The notes: a model not told the origin generated them from the sequence alone. A stretch of DNA of 6,315 bases from Lentisphaerota bacterium (GCA_012800565.1 JAAZIZ010000205.1:1-6315); one strand, 5' to 3'. Numbered from the stretch's first letter, positions 1 to 5,987 are shown. Program-made: numbers and translations.

Positions 1-143
1 GCTTGCCCTGGGCTGGTATGTCTTGCCCCGTTGGGGCTCGATCGGTGAGACGGTTACCCAGGACGCTTGCCCTGGGCTGGTATGTCTTGCCCCGTTGGGG
101 CTCGATCGGTGAGACGGTTACCCAGGACGCTTGCCCTGGTATG
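1..143. repeat. 64-bp tandem repeat array (two full copies plus a truncated third)
   Basis: Bases 1-64 and 65-128 are identical. A third copy starts at 129 and keeps only GCTTGCCCTGG followed by TATGT, having lost five bases (GCTGG or an equivalent slip between the two CTGG words) before diverging after about 143. Each unit holds a tight palindrome, GCCCC-GTT-GGGGC (25-37 and 89-101). CCCAGG/CCTGGG (57-62 with 71-76) spans the junction between units. The array may continue left of the window. From memory, GC-rich elements of the 'CCCTGGGCTGGTATGT...GCCCCGTTGGGGC' kind are scattered between genes in PVC-group genomes, but I could not check this. A 64-bp period is not divisible by three and shifts reading frame between copies, so this is unlikely to be coding. 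It lacks the spacers of a CRISPR array. Confidence 0.9.
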
Positions 144-146
144 TTG

Positions 147-173
147 CGCTTTTGGCGTTTAGCGGCCAAAGCG
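147..173. other. Imperfect inverted repeat between the repeat array and the prepilin promoter
   Basis: CGCTTTTGGC (147-156) can pair with GCCAAAGCG (165-173) to give a 9-bp stem with one bulged T and an 8-base loop. It follows the truncated third repeat copy directly and may be a diverged end of that element. It could also be the remnant of a terminator for a gene to the left, but no T-run follows immediately. Together with the tandem array and the promoter, this accounts for the gene-free first 299 bases; I see no gene there. Confidence 0.35.
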
Positions 174-211
174 ACAGGCTCTGGCGGTGCGGATTATTTT
201 TGACTTTTGAC

Positions 212-240
212 TTGCATTGAATGTAATCAGTGATTATATT
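212..240 (+). promoter_or_regulatory. Candidate sigma70-type promoter of the prepilin-like gene
   Basis: A -10-like TATATT (235-240, five of six to consensus) lies 17 bp after TTGCAT (212-217, a weak -35). A better -35 hexamer, TTGACT at 207-212, is 22 bp from the -10, which is too far. The stretch is AT-rich compared with its surroundings. Transcription would start near 247 and give a leader of roughly 50 bases before the 300 start codon. This is pattern recognition only, and sigma-factor preferences in this lineage may differ. Confidence 0.45.
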
Positions 241-285
241 CCTATGCAGTTACAGTGTTTTTGTCGGTTCTGCCTAACATTAAAT

Positions 286-291
286 AAGGAG
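286..291 (+). promoter_or_regulatory. Shine-Dalgarno site of the prepilin-like gene
   Basis: AAGGAG lies 8 bases before the ATG at 300. This is near-ideal spacing and fixes the start of the prepilin-like protein, whose N-terminus then begins directly with the short basic leader expected of a prepilin. Confidence 0.85.
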
Positions 292-299
292 AAGTCATT

Positions 300-1052
300 A
301 TGAACAAGAAATTTTTTACCTTGATTGAGCTGCTGGTGGTTATTGCCATCATCGCCATCCTGGCCGGGTTGCTGCTGCCGGCATTGGCCAAAGCCCGGGA
401 GCGGGCCAATCAGACTGCCTGTTCCAGTAATCTCAAGCAGGTCACCATGGTGGCGACCACCATGTACGTGCAGGACAACGAACAGCGTTTTCCCGCTTGG
501 GTGAATGGCACTGAAAGCGGCAGTGCGCCCCCCAATGGTATCGCGAACAGTCCCGGCTACAGAGGCTGGGTGCAAGTCAACAGCAGCACTGGTGGACAGC
601 ATATGGATATTGCTGGCGGCACTCTGTACCGCTATCTGAAGGAACGCCGTCTCTACAACTGCCCGCTGGACAATGTCGAATACAATTCTGACAATAATGC
701 CTGCTCCTATGCCATCAATCAGCGCATCTTTGGTCGCAAAGCGACCGTCGTCAAAGCGCCCTCTGAGACGATTGTCTTCCTCGAACCCGAGATGAGTGCG
801 ACTGCCAGCATTACCCTTTATGCCGGCTTGTTCGTGCTTTGTGATACTTCGACATCGTATAACTATTCTTCCGCCAACCATTTGGCTGAAGATAACTACC
901 CCAAGATGGCAATGCGTCACAACGATGGCAATATCTTCGGCTTTGCTGACGGTCACGTCTCCCATCAGAACTGGGATTCCGACCAGGCTGACAAGGCTCC
1001 TGCCGACCGCATCTTCGACGTAACTTTCGGAAAAGCTATACGGGTGGAATAA
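300..1052 (+). CDS. Prepilin-like protein with type IV pilin/type II secretion N-terminus and H-x9-DG C-terminus
   Basis: This 250-residue protein begins with MNKKF followed by FTLIELLVVIAIIAILAG (residues 6-23): a short basic leader, the glutamate expected at mature position 5 (E10), and one hydrophobic helix. That is the signature of type IV prepilins and type II secretion pseudopilins, which a prepilin peptidase processes at the inner membrane. The body has an LYNCP segment (118-122). The C-terminus has H207, nine residues, then D217-G218, the 'prepilin-type processing-associated H-X9-DG' motif typical of the large Lentisphaerota and Planctomycetota families. The residue before the predicted cleavage point is Phe (F5) instead of the usual Gly. 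The gene has a strong ribosome-binding site, its own likely promoter and a terminator, so it is probably monocistronic. No pilus or secretion genes are nearby, so whether it is a filament subunit, a secreted surface protein or something else is unknown. The 243-residue reading frame antisense to it (234-965) is a shadow. Confidence 0.92.
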   Translation: MNKKFFTLIELLVVIAIIAILAGLLLPALAKARERANQTACSSNLKQVTMVATTMYVQDNEQRFPAWVNGTESGSAPPNGIANSPGYRGWVQVNSSTGGQHMDIAGGTLYRYLKERRLYNCPLDNVEYNSDNNACSYAINQRIFGRKATVVKAPSETIVFLEPEMSATASITLYAGLFVLCDTSTSYNYSSANHLAEDNYPKMAMRHNDGNIFGFADGHVSHQNWDSDQADKAPADRIFDVTFGKAIRVE

Positions 1053-1081
1053 ATTCGCAGCTTGACAATAATACCAGTACG

Positions 1082-1113
1082 GCGCCGGTTCTGCTCTGAC
1101 CGGCGCTTTTTTT
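1082..1113 (+). terminator. Intrinsic terminator of the prepilin-like gene
   Basis: GCGCCGGT (1082-1089) pairs perfectly with ACCGGCGC (1099-1106) around a 9-base loop, followed at once by seven T residues (1107-1113). It lies 30 bases after the stop codon. It is a textbook rho-independent terminator and separates the prepilin-like gene from the bS22-like gene downstream. Confidence 0.93.
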
Positions 1114-1119
1114 GTGTCA

Positions 1120-1193
1120 GCACCGGTAACAGTCCGGCGCGAAGTGGAAGATTTTGCAGAAAATAGCTTGTCTGGGGTTGCAAAATCCGCTTC
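1120..1193 (+). other. Two adjacent inverted repeats, possible structured RNA or leader upstream of the bS22-like gene
   Basis: The first hairpin is GCACCGG (1120-1126) with CCGGCGC (1134-1140), with one A-C mismatch and a 7-base loop. The second starts on the next base: GAAGTGG (1141-1147) with CCGCTTC (1187-1193, one G-U pair), then a 3-base bulge, then ATTTTGCA (1151-1158) with TGCAAAAT (1179-1186). That makes 15 pairs closing a 20-base loop. No T-run follows, so it is not an ordinary terminator. It ends 76 bases before the bS22-like start codon. It could be part of a 5' leader, a small RNA or a scattered palindromic element. If transcription starts after the TTGACA at 1212, the structure would lie outside the mRNA. 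The CCGGCGC arm could also pair with the upstream terminator arm at 1082-1088. Confidence 0.35.
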
Positions 1194-1211
1194 AGCATAT
1201 ACATTTAAACT

Positions 1212-1217
1212 TTGACA
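1212..1217 (+). promoter_or_regulatory. Possible -35 element (TTGACA) upstream of the bS22-like gene
   Basis: A perfect TTGACA lies 52 bases before the bS22-like start codon in an AT-rich stretch, but no good -10 hexamer follows at 16-18 bp. The nearest candidate, TATGGA at 1231-1236, is only 13 bp away. Some promoter is expected here because a strong terminator lies upstream and the gene is isolated. The T-rich tract at 1238-1249 lies between this element and the ribosome-binding site. Confidence 0.3.
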
Positions 1218-1257
1218 ATTTAGTTGTGTTTATGGAGTTTTGTTTTTTTCACAATGC

Positions 1258-1262
1258 AGGGA
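1258..1262 (+). promoter_or_regulatory. Shine-Dalgarno site of the bS22-like gene
   Basis: AGGGA lies 7 bases before the ATG at 1270. It is moderate in strength but well spaced, and it supports translation of the very short gene that follows. Confidence 0.6.
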
Positions 1263-1269
1263 TAAAATT

Positions 1270-1359
1270 ATGGGTTCAGTAAAGAAAAAACGTCGGAAGA
1301 AGATTGCCAAGCATAAGCGGAGAAAGCAGCTTAAGGCCCAGCGCCATAAGAACAAATAA
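1270..1359 (+). CDS. Very short basic ribosomal protein, bS22 / AURKAIP1-COX24 (mS38) family
   Basis: This 29-residue protein begins MGSVKKKRRKK and continues with K-H-K-R-R-K; 16 of 29 residues are Lys or Arg. It matches the pattern of the AURKAIP1/COX24 domain family. As I recall, that family includes the mycobacterial small-subunit protein bS22 (about 33 residues, also beginning MGSV and then KKRRK) and the C-terminal part of the mitochondrial ribosomal protein mS38. Known members sit in the small subunit and contact 16S rRNA as an extended basic helix, so the same role is inferred here. The reading frame is open from ATG to TAA, has a ribosome-binding site 7 bases upstream, and is followed 11 bases after the stop codon by an intrinsic terminator. 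It therefore forms a self-contained transcription unit. Its size puts it below most gene-finder cut-offs. The longer frame that opens at 1304 inside it belongs to an over-extended start of the next gene. It is too short for alignment statistics to prove homology. Confidence 0.85.
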   Translation: MGSVKKKRRKKIAKHKRRKQLKAQRHKNK

Positions 1360-1370
1360 CGGCCTTGCAG

Positions 1371-1405
1371 ACGGGGTTGGGAAGTTTTCTCCCAGCCCCG
1401 TTTTC
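1371..1405 (+). terminator. Intrinsic terminator of the bS22-like gene
   Basis: ACGGGGTTGGGA (1371-1382) pairs with TCCCAGCCCCGT (1390-1401) over 12 bp, with one G-U pair and a 7-base loop. A short T-run (TTTT from 1401, then CGATTT) follows. It lies 11 bases after the bS22-like stop codon and 37 bases before the TPR gene start, so the TPR operon either has a promoter squeezed in between or depends on read-through. Confidence 0.85.
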
Positions 1406-1441
1406 GATTTAAGACACAGCCTTTTTTGTTCTCGCATTGCC

Positions 1442-3109
1442 ATGAGCATCTTTTCCATCCGTTTTCTGGTTGTAATAGTTTGCGCCGCGGTGCTTTCTGG
1501 TGCGGTGTGTCTTGCCGACTCGGCTGCGTACCGCATCCGGAGTTTGACTGCGGCGGAGTATTCGGAGGCTGCGGGTTGGGCCAGTTATGCCCGGGCGAAA
1601 TATTTGCTGAATTCGCGCAGTTCGGATTTGGAGGCCATTGCCGGCCATCTGGTGGGTGCGCTGATGTCCTTGCCCGATGCCCTGCAGCCTTTTCAACTGC
1701 TGGTATTTCTGCGCGGAACCAGCAAGGACATGGGGGCTCTGGCGGCCGATCTGGGCAAGATCGCCAAAGTGCATCCCGAGCATTCTTTTATCAATATTGC
1801 CTATTCTGAAGCGTTGTCGAATTCCGGTCAGGCCACTGCCGGGATCGCGCATTTGCGGGCCTTTCTGGAGCGGTGTGCCTGGCAGGATGTCCCGGCCGCT
1901 GTCGCGTTGCTGGAAATGACTCAGGCCCGCTCTTTGGAGGAAGCTGACAAACTGTTGCGGCTGCTGCTGCGGAAACCTATCCGCAACGATGCGCGTCTGC
2001 GACTCTGTCAGGCGGAGTTTGTTTTGCGGGCAGCAGTGAAGCGGTCGGCGGACTTGCCGCCTGAGGCGCGGGCGGCAAGCCTGGAGGCAGCCAAAGCAGA
2101 GTCACGTGCAATATTGCAACAGATTGTAAATGAACCTTCCAGCCGCTCCCAATGGGATGTGTTTATGGCCCTGCTGCCGGCGCTGGGACGGCTTGAGTTA
2201 TGGGATGAATTAAATACCCTCCTGGACAGCTGTTCAGAGGAGTTCAAAGATACTCAGCTCTGGTACGAGCATAAGCTTATCGTTTTGCAGAAACTGGAGG
2301 ATCGTACGGCACTGCAGGCGCTGGCGGCAAAACTGCTGTCTTTGCCGGAACTGCCCAACGATTTGCTGGAGCGCATCGCGTTGGCCTATCAGGAACTGCA
2401 GGATTATGCCCAGGCCCGGGAAATCTACGAACGGCTGCACTTCCGCAATCTGCCGGTTTTGCACTATCGTCTGCAACTGGCCTGGTTGTATCTGATGGAG
2501 GGCAAAGCGAAGATGGGGCTGGCGCTTCTGACCCCGGTACGTGAGTTGCCGTTCCGCGGCTGGCTGCTGCAGGCGGCTTTATGGCGTTCTCTGGATGAAC
2601 CTGAGAAAGCTCTGCAGAGCTATGCCCAGGCAGAGAAAGTTGCCTTGGCCGCTGCAGACTCTGTGGAGCTGAATCATTCATTTTACACCAGTTATGGGCT
2701 GATCGCAGAAAATTTGGGAAAAATTGAGCAAGCCTTGGCTTTGTTCCGCAAGGCTTACCAGCTCAGTCCCGACAATCCTGATGTCTGTAACTGCCTGGGC
2801 TATACCTTGGCTGATTACCAGCGCGAACTTCCTTTTGCTGCCGAATTGATCGACAAAGCGATAAAAGCCGAGCCGGATAATGTCGCGTTTCTGGACAGCC
2901 TGGCCTGGGTGCGTTTCCGGCAGCAGGATTTTTCTGCTGCCCTTGAGGCCATGATCCGGACTTTGCAGCTTATGCAAAGCGGCTTCGATGCTGATGGAAT
3001 AATCAGCAAACATGCCGCGGAAATTTTTGCCGCCAATGGTTTGCAGCTTATGGCTGACTTCTTCCAGCTGCAGGCCGAATGGAATATTCAGGAACAGGAG
3101 CAGCGTTGA
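1442..3109 (+). CDS. Exported tetratricopeptide-repeat (TPR) protein
   Basis: The protein has 555 residues. Residues 1-25 look like a Sec signal peptide: MSIFSIR, a hydrophobic core, then likely cleavage after C-L-A (residue 25). There is no proper lipobox around C23. The rest is predicted helical repeats. The clearest TPR-like units are about 308-340, 412-445 (YGLIAENLGKIEQALALF), 446-480 (LGYTLADYQ...) and 481-510 (LDSLAWVRFRQQDFSAALEA). The LGYTLAD followed by LDSLAWV pattern is common in exported TPR proteins of Gram-negative bacteria. It is probably a periplasmic protein-protein interaction scaffold; its partner is unknown. The open frame extends back to 1304, but that part overlaps the bS22-like gene and its terminator, while ATG 1442 gives a proper signal peptide. 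No clear Shine-Dalgarno site precedes it. It is followed 43 bases later by the CNNM pair, suggesting one operon. Confidence 0.85.
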   Translation: MSIFSIRFLVVIVCAAVLSGAVCLADSAAYRIRSLTAAEYSEAAGWASYARAKYLLNSRSSDLEAIAGHLVGALMSLPDALQPFQLLVFLRGTSKDMGALAADLGKIAKVHPEHSFINIAYSEALSNSGQATAGIAHLRAFLERCAWQDVPAAVALLEMTQARSLEEADKLLRLLLRKPIRNDARLRLCQAEFVLRAAVKRSADLPPEARAASLEAAKAESRAILQQIVNEPSSRSQWDVFMALLPALGRLELWDELNTLLDSCSEEFKDTQLWYEHKLIVLQKLEDRTALQALAAKLLSLPELPNDLLERIALAYQELQDYAQAREIYERLHFRNLPVLHYRLQLAWLYLMEGKAKMGLALLTPVRELPFRGWLLQAALWRSLDEPEKALQSYAQAEKVALAAADSVELNHSFYTSYGLIAENLGKIEQALALFRKAYQLSPDNPDVCNCLGYTLADYQRELPFAAELIDKAIKAEPDNVAFLDSLAWVRFRQQDFSAALEAMIRTLQLMQSGFDADGIISKHAAEIFAANGLQLMADFFQLQAEWNIQEQEQR

Positions 3110-3117
3110 CCATCCTT

Positions 3118-3123
3118 AAGGAG
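3118..3123 (+). promoter_or_regulatory. Shine-Dalgarno-like AAGGAG at unusual distance from the first CNNM gene
   Basis: AAGGAG stands 29 bases before the ATG at 3153, much farther than the normal 5-9. Between it and 3153 there is no ATG, GTG or TTG in the CNNM frame, and an in-frame TAA at 3117-3119 rules out a longer protein. It is either a chance match or acts through folding of the spacer. The 3153 start is chosen because it preserves the first membrane helix. Confidence 0.3.
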
Positions 3124-3152
3124 ACAGTCGGGCCGCACCGCGCAATCAGCTA

Positions 3153-4580
3153 ATGCAAATTTTTGCCAATTATCTGCCGATCAGTGCTGCAATCTTGGTA
3201 CTGTTGGCGTTATCAGCTTTCTTTTCCGGTTCGGAGACTGCGCTCATGTCTCTCAGCCGGGCCCAGGTCAAGCGCATGGCCAATGGTACGCTGGGGGAAC
3301 GGGCGGCCTACCGGCTGCTCAAGATGCCGCAGCGTCTGCTGGCTATTGTGCTGGTGGGTAATATGCTGGTCAATGGCCTGCTGATTGCCTTATGTGCAAC
3401 GCTGCTGACTCGGATTATGGGCAGCCCCGGGCAACCGGGACTGTATGATGTGCTGCTGGTGCCGGTTCTGCAGCTGGCCGGGGTACAGTTGACAGAACCA
3501 GGCTGGCATAAGTTACAGGAAGTGTTGGGGATTATCCTCAATATAGCCTTGGTGACACCTATTCTTATTATTTTCGGGGAACTATCCCCCAAGAGCATCG
3601 CGTACCGGAACAACCTGCAGATCACTCGTTTTTCCGCCATCCCGCTGCTCTATTTCGGCAAGCTGCTCACGCCGCTGTTGTGGCTGCTGCAGAAAATCAG
3701 CGCGATTTTTCAGCGCCTGCTGGGGCTAAAAGGTCAGCAGGATGCCTGGGGAATGCTGACCCAGGATGAGATCGCCGCCAGCATCGCTGCCAGTGAGGCC
3801 GTCGGTGCAACCAGCGGACACGAACGGGAGCTGCTGGAGCGCATCATGCGCTTCGGAAATATCATCGCCAGCGATATTATGGTTCCCCGGACAGAGATTA
3901 TCGGGGTGGAGGACGGCTTGTCGCTGCGGCAGGCTTTCGAGCAAATCCGGACCAGCCAGCACAGCTTCCTGCCGGTCTATCACGAGGATTTCGACGATAT
4001 CTGGGGAGTGATCGCTTTTACTGATTTCCCCAGCTGGCTGAACAGCCCGGAGCAGGACCGCACCTTGGCAGATTTCCGTTCTGAGCTGGGCTGCAAAGGC
4101 GAGCGGCCTCTGCCGGTCTATCCGGTGTCTTTTGTGCCTCCCAGCGTGAAGATCGACCGTTTGCTGGCCGACATGCGCAAACAGTCCATCCATTTTACTA
4201 TTGTGGTTGGAGAGTATGGCGAGACTTTGGGAATCGTGACTATCAGCGCCATCCTGGAGGAAGTAATCGGCCGCTTTGCGACCAGTGGAGGCAATTACAA
4301 CGAGTTGCGCCGGCTCAGCGACGATGATGGTTGGCTGGCCGATGGCCGGGCCCGCCTGCGGATGGTAGGTGAGAAGCTGAAGACACAATTTCCCGGAGAA
4401 TCCGACAGCATTGGTGGGCTGCTGATGGAAGTCTTGGGGCGAGTCCCTGCCACAGGCGATAAAATCACCGCTGGCGACTATACTCTGAGTGTCGTTAACA
4501 TGGCCGGAAACCGGGTTGGCGCAGTGGCCATCCGCCCGCTGACCCCCCAGACCGAGGAGGAGGAGCCGGCTGATGCTTAG
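3153..4580 (+). CDS. CNNM/CorC-type membrane protein with CBS pair (hemolysin-C family), degenerate CBS signatures
   Basis: The 475 residues follow the CNNM (DUF21)-CBS-CBS-CorC/HlyC order. The membrane part (about 1-185) has AFFSGSETAL (22-31), VGNMLVN (68-74) and FGELSPKSIA (141-150), the family landmarks. MVPRTEI (243-249) opens the CBS pair (about 240-375). A C-terminal CorC_HlyC domain spans about 390-462, with an acidic tail. Relatives such as bacterial CorC transport or export Mg2+/Co2+; the old label 'hemolysin' is not a reliable function. The CBS signatures depart from consensus: FLPVY (272-276) where R-F/Y-P-V-Y is usual, and VVGEYGE (351-357) where VVDEYGG is usual. Nucleotide binding may be altered or lost. 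The gene follows the TPR gene by 43 bases and overlaps the second CNNM gene by 8 bases. The Glu-rich C-terminal codons form that gene's ribosome-binding site. Confidence 0.9.
   Translation: MQIFANYLPISAAILVLLALSAFFSGSETALMSLSRAQVKRMANGTLGERAAYRLLKMPQRLLAIVLVGNMLVNGLLIALCATLLTRIMGSPGQPGLYDVLLVPVLQLAGVQLTEPGWHKLQEVLGIILNIALVTPILIIFGELSPKSIAYRNNLQITRFSAIPLLYFGKLLTPLLWLLQKISAIFQRLLGLKGQQDAWGMLTQDEIAASIAASEAVGATSGHERELLERIMRFGNIIASDIMVPRTEIIGVEDGLSLRQAFEQIRTSQHSFLPVYHEDFDDIWGVIAFTDFPSWLNSPEQDRTLADFRSELGCKGERPLPVYPVSFVPPSVKIDRLLADMRKQSIHFTIVVGEYGETLGIVTISAILEEVIGRFATSGGNYNELRRLSDDDGWLADGRARLRMVGEKLKTQFPGESDSIGGLLMEVLGRVPATGDKITAGDYTLSVVNMAGNRVGAVAIRPLTPQTEEEEPADA
4554..4565 (+). promoter_or_regulatory. 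Shine-Dalgarno site of the second CNNM gene, inside the first
   Basis: GAGGAGGAGGAG encodes the run of four Glu residues near the C-terminus of the first CNNM protein. Its last AGGAG ends 7 bases before the ATG at 4573. The repeated motif offers several pairing registers, and its position supports translational coupling of the two paralogues. Confidence 0.75.
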
Positions 4581-5907
4581 TTTGTGGATTTATCTTCTGT
4601 TGTTGTTGCTGCTGCTCTGCTGTAATGCGTTTTTCAGTGGCAGCGAGATGGCGTTTAATGCGTCCAGCAAGCTGACTCTGAACAGCAAGGCCGAGAGCGG
4701 TGATGCGCGCGCCCAGGCGTTCTGCCGTTTTCTCAACGACAGCGAGTATTTTCTGGGCACGGTTCTGGTAGGCAACAACCTGGTCAATGTCAGCCTGATC
4801 ACCATCGGTCAGAATCTGGTGGCGCAATACATTGTTGGCAGCGTCTGGTTCCAGGAGTTCTTCGTCTCCCGCTGGCCCGGCTTTGATTCCTGGAATGAGG
4901 TGCTTACCACCTTGCTGGTCACACCGGTGGTGCTGATTTACAGTGAAATTCTGCCCAAGGCTGTGGTCCGCAACCGGGCGGATGGCTTTGCGCTGGCGAT
5001 GGCCCGTCCGATGGAGTTGATGGCCAAACTGCTGGCTCCGATTACCATCTTGGTCACTGCAGTCTGTCGCCGGATTTCCCGGCATTTTGGGCAGGAGAGT
5101 CTGAGCCACAGCGTAAGTAACGTCACGCGTGAGGATTTGAAAGTGATGGCCAGGATGGCGGCGGAGCAGGGTATGGTTGCGCATGAAGCCGGCGCGATGC
5201 TGCAGATGGTTCTGGAACTCGACCAGAAGCCGGTCGAGACGGTGATGATTCCGCTGGTCGAGATTCGTTCTCTGGCGCTTAGTGCCCGGATTGCGGACGT
5301 GCAATCACTGACGGCTGAGACCGGGTACTCCCGTTTCCCGGTCTATGATGGTCGCATCAATGAGATTATCGGTGTCGTGAGTCTGCGTCAGATCATGGCC
5401 AGCCCGAAGATCGCCGGAATGTCCGCCGAGGTTCTGATGCAGAGTCCTATTGCTGCATTTGTCGACCGGAATATCTCGTATGTTCCGGAGTCTAAGGGGA
5501 TCAGCGAGCTGCTGTGCGAATTGCGCTACCAGAATTTGCCCATGGCGATAGTGGTCGATGAATATGGTGGTATGATTGGTATGGTCACGATAGAAGACCT
5601 GGCTGAGCAGATTGTCGGCAATATCCAGGGTGAGAAAGAGCAGGAGTCGCTGCTCCTGCAACGCATCGGGAACAATGCTTTCGAATGTGATGGACGTTTG
5701 GGCATTCGTGATCTTGAGCGTTCGCTGGGGTTCCGCATTGACAACCAGGGATATGAGACCGCTGCCGGATTGATTCTGAAACTGGCCGGGCGTATCCCGA
5801 AAGCGGGTGACAGTTTCCGTTTTCATGGCTGTACTGTTGATGTGCTGGAGGTGAAGCATTACCGGATCAGCAAACTGCGTTTCACCTTGGACAACGACAG
5901 GAAGTAG
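4573..5907 (+). CDS. CNNM/CorC-type membrane protein with canonical CBS pair (hemolysin-C family)
   Basis: This 444-residue paralogue of the preceding gene has the same domain order. An N-terminal hydrophobic helix runs into FFSGSEMAF (20-28), then come LVGNNLVN (65-72) and the SEILPKAV motif (124-131) of the CNNM membrane domain (about 1-170). MIPLVEI (225-231) begins the CBS pair, with a consensus RFPVYD (254-259). The second CBS carries AIVVDEYGGMIGMVTIEDL (325-343), a textbook match. A CorC_HlyC domain follows (about 365-438). Family members are inner-membrane proteins linked to Mg2+/Co2+ transport, with the CBS pair sensing ATP in characterised homologues; that role is inferred here. Its start lies 8 bases inside the upstream gene behind a strong GAGGAG site, so the two are probably made together and might form a heterodimer, since CNNM proteins work as dimers. 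No strong terminator follows. Confidence 0.93.
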   Translation: MLSLWIYLLLLLLLLCCNAFFSGSEMAFNASSKLTLNSKAESGDARAQAFCRFLNDSEYFLGTVLVGNNLVNVSLITIGQNLVAQYIVGSVWFQEFFVSRWPGFDSWNEVLTTLLVTPVVLIYSEILPKAVVRNRADGFALAMARPMELMAKLLAPITILVTAVCRRISRHFGQESLSHSVSNVTREDLKVMARMAAEQGMVAHEAGAMLQMVLELDQKPVETVMIPLVEIRSLALSARIADVQSLTAETGYSRFPVYDGRINEIIGVVSLRQIMASPKIAGMSAEVLMQSPIAAFVDRNISYVPESKGISELLCELRYQNLPMAIVVDEYGGMIGMVTIEDLAEQIVGNIQGEKEQESLLLQRIGNNAFECDGRLGIRDLERSLGFRIDNQGYETAAGLILKLAGRIPKAGDSFRFHGCTVDVLEVKHYRISKLRFTLDNDRK

Positions 5908-5947
5908 CCACTATCACGCACTGCATAATAATACCATAACCACAATT

Positions 5948-5974
5948 AAAAACCAGAAAGGCACAGGGGTTTTT
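5948..5974 (+). terminator. Weak terminator-like hairpin after the CNNM operon
   Basis: AAAAACC (5948-5954) can pair with GGTTTTT (5968-5974) around a 13-base loop, 40 bases after the second CNNM stop codon. The stem is mostly A-T and the T-run is part of the stem, so termination would be inefficient. It is the only candidate between the CNNM operon and fusA. Confidence 0.25.
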
Positions 5975-5987
5975 CTCTGTTGATGTT

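Noticed and set aside
1..143. CRISPR array
   Set aside because: The units are contiguous and identical with no variable spacers, and no cas-like gene is nearby.
3..203. Open frame of 66 codons over the tandem repeats
   Set aside because: It is created by the 64-bp repeat being read in successive frames, has no ribosome-binding site, and its product is repeat-derived and low in plausibility.
234..965. 243-codon open frame on the minus strand
   Set aside because: It lies wholly antisense to the well-supported prepilin-like gene, has no family features, and is a composition shadow.
1062..1067. TTGACA as a promoter -35 element
   Set aside because: Any -10 at proper spacing would fall inside the terminator stem and no matching hexamer exists there.
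1232..1282. 16-codon upstream frame overlapping the bS22-like start codon, a possible regulatory leader peptide
   Set aside because: No ribosome-binding site precedes its ATG and no amino-acid bias or attenuator structure is apparent.
1304..1441. Longer start for the TPR gene
   Set aside because: It would overlap the bS22-like gene and its terminator and bury the signal peptide that begins at ATG 1442.
4495..5304. 269-codon minus-strand open frame
   Set aside because: It is antisense to the two CNNM genes, rich in Gln/His/Arg as expected of a shadow frame, with no recognisable domain.
3153..5907. Hemolysin toxin genes
   Set aside because: The 'hemolysin' label of this family is historical; the CNNM, CBS and CorC_HlyC domains point to cation transport or homeostasis, not a secreted toxin.
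5922..5936. AATAATACCA shared by the regions after the prepilin gene (about 1065-1075) and after the second CNNM gene
   Set aside because: A 10-base AT-rich match between two intergenic stretches is easily due to chance and has no surrounding similarity.
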